In this document: in pieces, positions 61,774-64,000 of the stretch
How the letters are laid out: every line of letters starts with the position of its first letter
Numbering within the stretch: position 1 is the stretch's first letter
NCBI RefSeq assembly: GCF_018139145.2
Contig: NC_059471.1
Location: forward strand, 65,606,020 to 65,670,019
DNA length: 64,000 bases
Source of the DNA: Gymnogyps californianus
Lineage: Eukaryota; Chordata; Aves; Accipitriformes; Cathartidae
Direction: 5' to 3'
Made by a program: the position numbers and the translations under genes
The notes under the pieces: model-generated
The model's input: only the letters and a program-made list of their open reading frames with translations
Databases searched by the model: none
Told to the model about the DNA's origin: nothing

Positions 61774-62935
61774 TACTTCAGAGCATCATTTAAGATTCAC
61801 ATGCCTGGTACATCACACATACCTACTCAAGTGCCTTTCTCCATGAGAAAAATTGTATCTTTCATCAAGGTAATGTATTTTTTTTAAACTGTCAGAATCA
61901 TTCCAATGAAATGCATGAAGAAATCAATAGCAGAATTGTATTAAAGCAAAACCACAGCTTTGCTCACAGTTAAAGGTTTCAAGTTCAATAATGTCGGACT
62001 TTAAAGAGAAGGAAAGAAATTTCCTTCATTTTTACTATAATGCACTTAATGCACCATACAGAGAAGAATAGAAGTGCTGTCCAATAGACCCTTTGTGTTT
62101 TCCTCAACCTTTGCTATCAGCTTCCTTTTCCATTCCTTTTTAATTCTTCTTGTTCATTTTCAAAAAAGACCCCTCCACTGCAAACGAAGCTAATTCCTTC
62201 CAGTCGCACTGCACCAGATATCACCGCATCGTGTCACAAACAATATCCGTGACGTTTAAAGAAGTATCTTTTATTTTGAAATATCGGTAGAAAAGGCATT
62301 TGTGGTTCTGTTCTTTCCGGGATAATGCAAAGGAAGGTAAAAGAGTGGGCTAGTGCCATAATGAGTACATTTTTTTCAAACATACCGGTTCTCAGTATGT
62401 TAATACACAGTGAGGAGAAGAACCAGATAAGCAAGACGTAACTGCCTGCCTTGTGTCACAAATAAGACTAGTTGTTGAGGATTATTTTCTTTGGGGATCC
62501 TTTTCTGTCAGAATTGCAGGACTGGCCCAAAACAGCTGCTGTTGTTTGGAACTATTCTTAACTACCTAGCTACTATTCATGGCTATAGCTTAGGAGACTT
62601 AAATTAGTCTCTTTTGGTGTCTCCAAGTCATCTTCTTCCATTTAAATCTACTTCAGGCAGTCTTTTATCACAATCTTCCTTTGAACTGAGCTCGCTTTTT
62701 TCCCTTGCTGTCTTTGAATATTCCTCCCACCGACAGCTCGTCTTCCTTTATATTCTTTTTACATTACTTTGTGTGGGTTTTTCTGCCAGCTAACTCTCAC
62801 AGAGAGTTTTGCTTTCTGTTTTTAAATAGCATTTCTAATAAATAGTATTTACTTTTCTAGAGTAAATACTTACTTTTCTGGTGAGGGAGAAAGAATTTCT
62901 GCCAAGGAGCAGCCAATTGCCTGTATCCTTACTGT
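61291..62935. other. Unique AT-rich intergenic DNA with a T32 tract
   Basis: A T32 run lies at 61741-61772. No gene or transposon recognised. Confidence 0.55.
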
Positions 62936-63025
62936 CCTGGTTTCGGCTGGGACAGATTTAACTCTCTTCTCAGTAGACTGGGTTTAGTAGACTTAAACTG
63001 GGTTTTAGGTTCACATGCTAATAAA
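62936..63025 (+). mobile_element. 5' fragment of an ERV LTR
   Basis: TGTCCTGGTTTCGGCTGGGA, then TCTCAGTAGACTGGGTTTAG, matches the start of the LTR at 51228 (TGTCCTGGTTTCAGCTGGGA). Similarity fades after about 90 bp. A truncated, old copy. Confidence 0.75.
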
Positions 63026-63147
63026 AATGCATAGTGGGTTACGTACGCTTCCCTATCCCGCTCTAATTGAAAAGCTGGTTACTTTCCACCAGTAACAAAC
63101 TGTGATCCAGTTTCCACCTGAAAATCAGAGTCTCTGGGAATACTTAC

Positions 63148-63339
63148 AAAAACATGGATGTGATTAAGGACCTGATGTCCAGGGACACCATGGCCAATAA
63201 CACTGACTGAAAATATAGCCTTGTCTCCTCCTGCTCCCACGTCCATTGGTATCTGCTTTGGGCTGTTCACTCCCCACGCCAGAGAGCAGTTTCTGTTTGA
63301 CATAATGGGCTCCAAGTCCATCAGCAGTTTTCCCACCTC
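63148..63339 (-). CDS. Possible coding exon or retroelement remnant, unrecognised
   Basis: On the minus strand a pyrimidine-rich stretch and GCAG precede 63339 and a donor GTAAGT follows 63148. The 192 bases between are open in phase 0 for 64 codons (EVGKLLMDLEPIMSNRNCSL ... GGDKAIFSVSVIGHGVPGHQ ... NHIHVF). A different frame is also open from an acceptor-like site at 63412 (GHFDGIFEKRTKKYLVIAV, then GGGKTADGLGAHYVKQKLL). Both look protein-like and I recognise neither. With an LTR scrap 120 bp away, a decayed ERV internal region is one explanation; chance is another. Confidence 0.18.
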
Positions 63340-63439
63340 CTGCAGTAATGCAAACAGCAATGACGAGGTACTTCTTTGTTCTTTTCTCAAAGATCCCATC
63401 AAAATGCCCCTCCTGTCAGGGGAGGAAAAAAAAAAGGTG

Positions 63440-64000
63440 CTGGTGAATACTTATTTACCCCCTCACATGTGCAATAGTAGCTCTTTTAGCCAGTCTGTAG
63501 CGACTTCTTACTGCTTCTTCTCTCTTCTTCACGGACTTAGACTGGGTAGAGGAATGGTCTCTGCCTGAGATTCCCAAACTGGTGAGCAAGGGAGCAGCCG
63601 TGCTGGCTGAAAGGCTGCTGGAAGGCTTGACTGTGGGAGGAATAAAAAAATTGAGAGGATGTTTATTTTAGGTTAGGGGTAAGTCTAAGGCCTTTCCTAT
63701 GGAGTAGACAAAAAAAAAAAAAGGTGGGAATAATATAAAGTCAATACATTAATTAATTTGAATTAAATTTATCTGATCCTAGCTGAAGTGGAGATAATAT
63801 AAAAAGAGTAAATGAATTTGTAGTTTGAAGTTCTGCAGTGCCTATCCCTCCCCCTTTGCTTGTAGGAGGCCTCTGTGGTCTCTTGTGTGTAACTTCTCTT
63901 CTCTAAGGCTTTTCTTACCCCCTGAGTGCTGAAGTGCAAGGTGACCTGTCATCTGGGAGAGCAGAAGGATGACTGACAGTGCTTTGGCCTGCACTTGTAA
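63440..64000. other. Unique intergenic DNA to the window edge
   Basis: No gene or repeat recognised; A-rich tracts near 63427 and 63711. Confidence 0.5.

Overview
The window is vertebrate nuclear DNA, almost certainly from a bird. Three spliced exons encode the conserved C-terminus of ARHGEF7 (beta-PIX/COOL-1). The mobile elements are avian in type: CR1 LINEs with an SGNH-type ORF1 plus an endonuclease/RT ORF2, and the ERV LTR families that begin TGTCCTGGTTTCAGC or TGTTGTGGTTTAG. No SINEs or L1 elements were seen. The CR1 and LTR types recall neoavian genomes, but that narrower placement is inference.

Layout. 1-9317 (+ strand) is the 3' end of ARHGEF7: intron, an exon at 5786-5885, an exon at 6524-6578, and the last coding exon at 9195-9317 ending in the PDZ ligand ETNL. 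A long AT-rich 3' UTR follows, to about 12040. The rest is gene-poor: AT-rich unique DNA broken up by retroelements. The two large CR1 copies are at 16272-19411 (- strand, nearly full length but broken) and about 38570-41145 (+ strand, heavily decayed). Shorter CR1 3' ends lie near 15006, 27593, 49402 and possibly 61240. LTRs lie at 13192 (-), 22852 (-), 26191 (-), 32073 (-), 51228 (+) and 57000 (-), with a + strand fragment at 62936. A pair of 1.4-1.5 kb LTR-like repeats carrying CA and GGCA microsatellites lies at 42084 and 58799 (both -). Several LTRs have 5-bp target-site duplications, so they are solo LTRs. No intact provirus is present.

Outside ARHGEF7 no complete cellular gene can be defended. 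Three places deserve a second look. First, 21510-21923 (+) has a strong splice acceptor, a well-placed ATG, a signal-peptide-like start, a strong donor and a second acceptor, giving a 60-residue secreted-peptide-like reading. Second, 25541-25672 is a sharply CpG-rich block in otherwise AT-rich DNA. Third, 63148-63339 (-) is a 64-codon open segment bounded by canonical splice sites. All three are hypotheses. The LTRs also hold an open-frame 15-residue repeat, and the two large LTR-like copies show a mosaic pattern of divergence.

No CRISPR, operon, tRNA or rRNA feature was seen. ARHGEF7 works alone here; the other features are retroelement relics and do not form a pathway.
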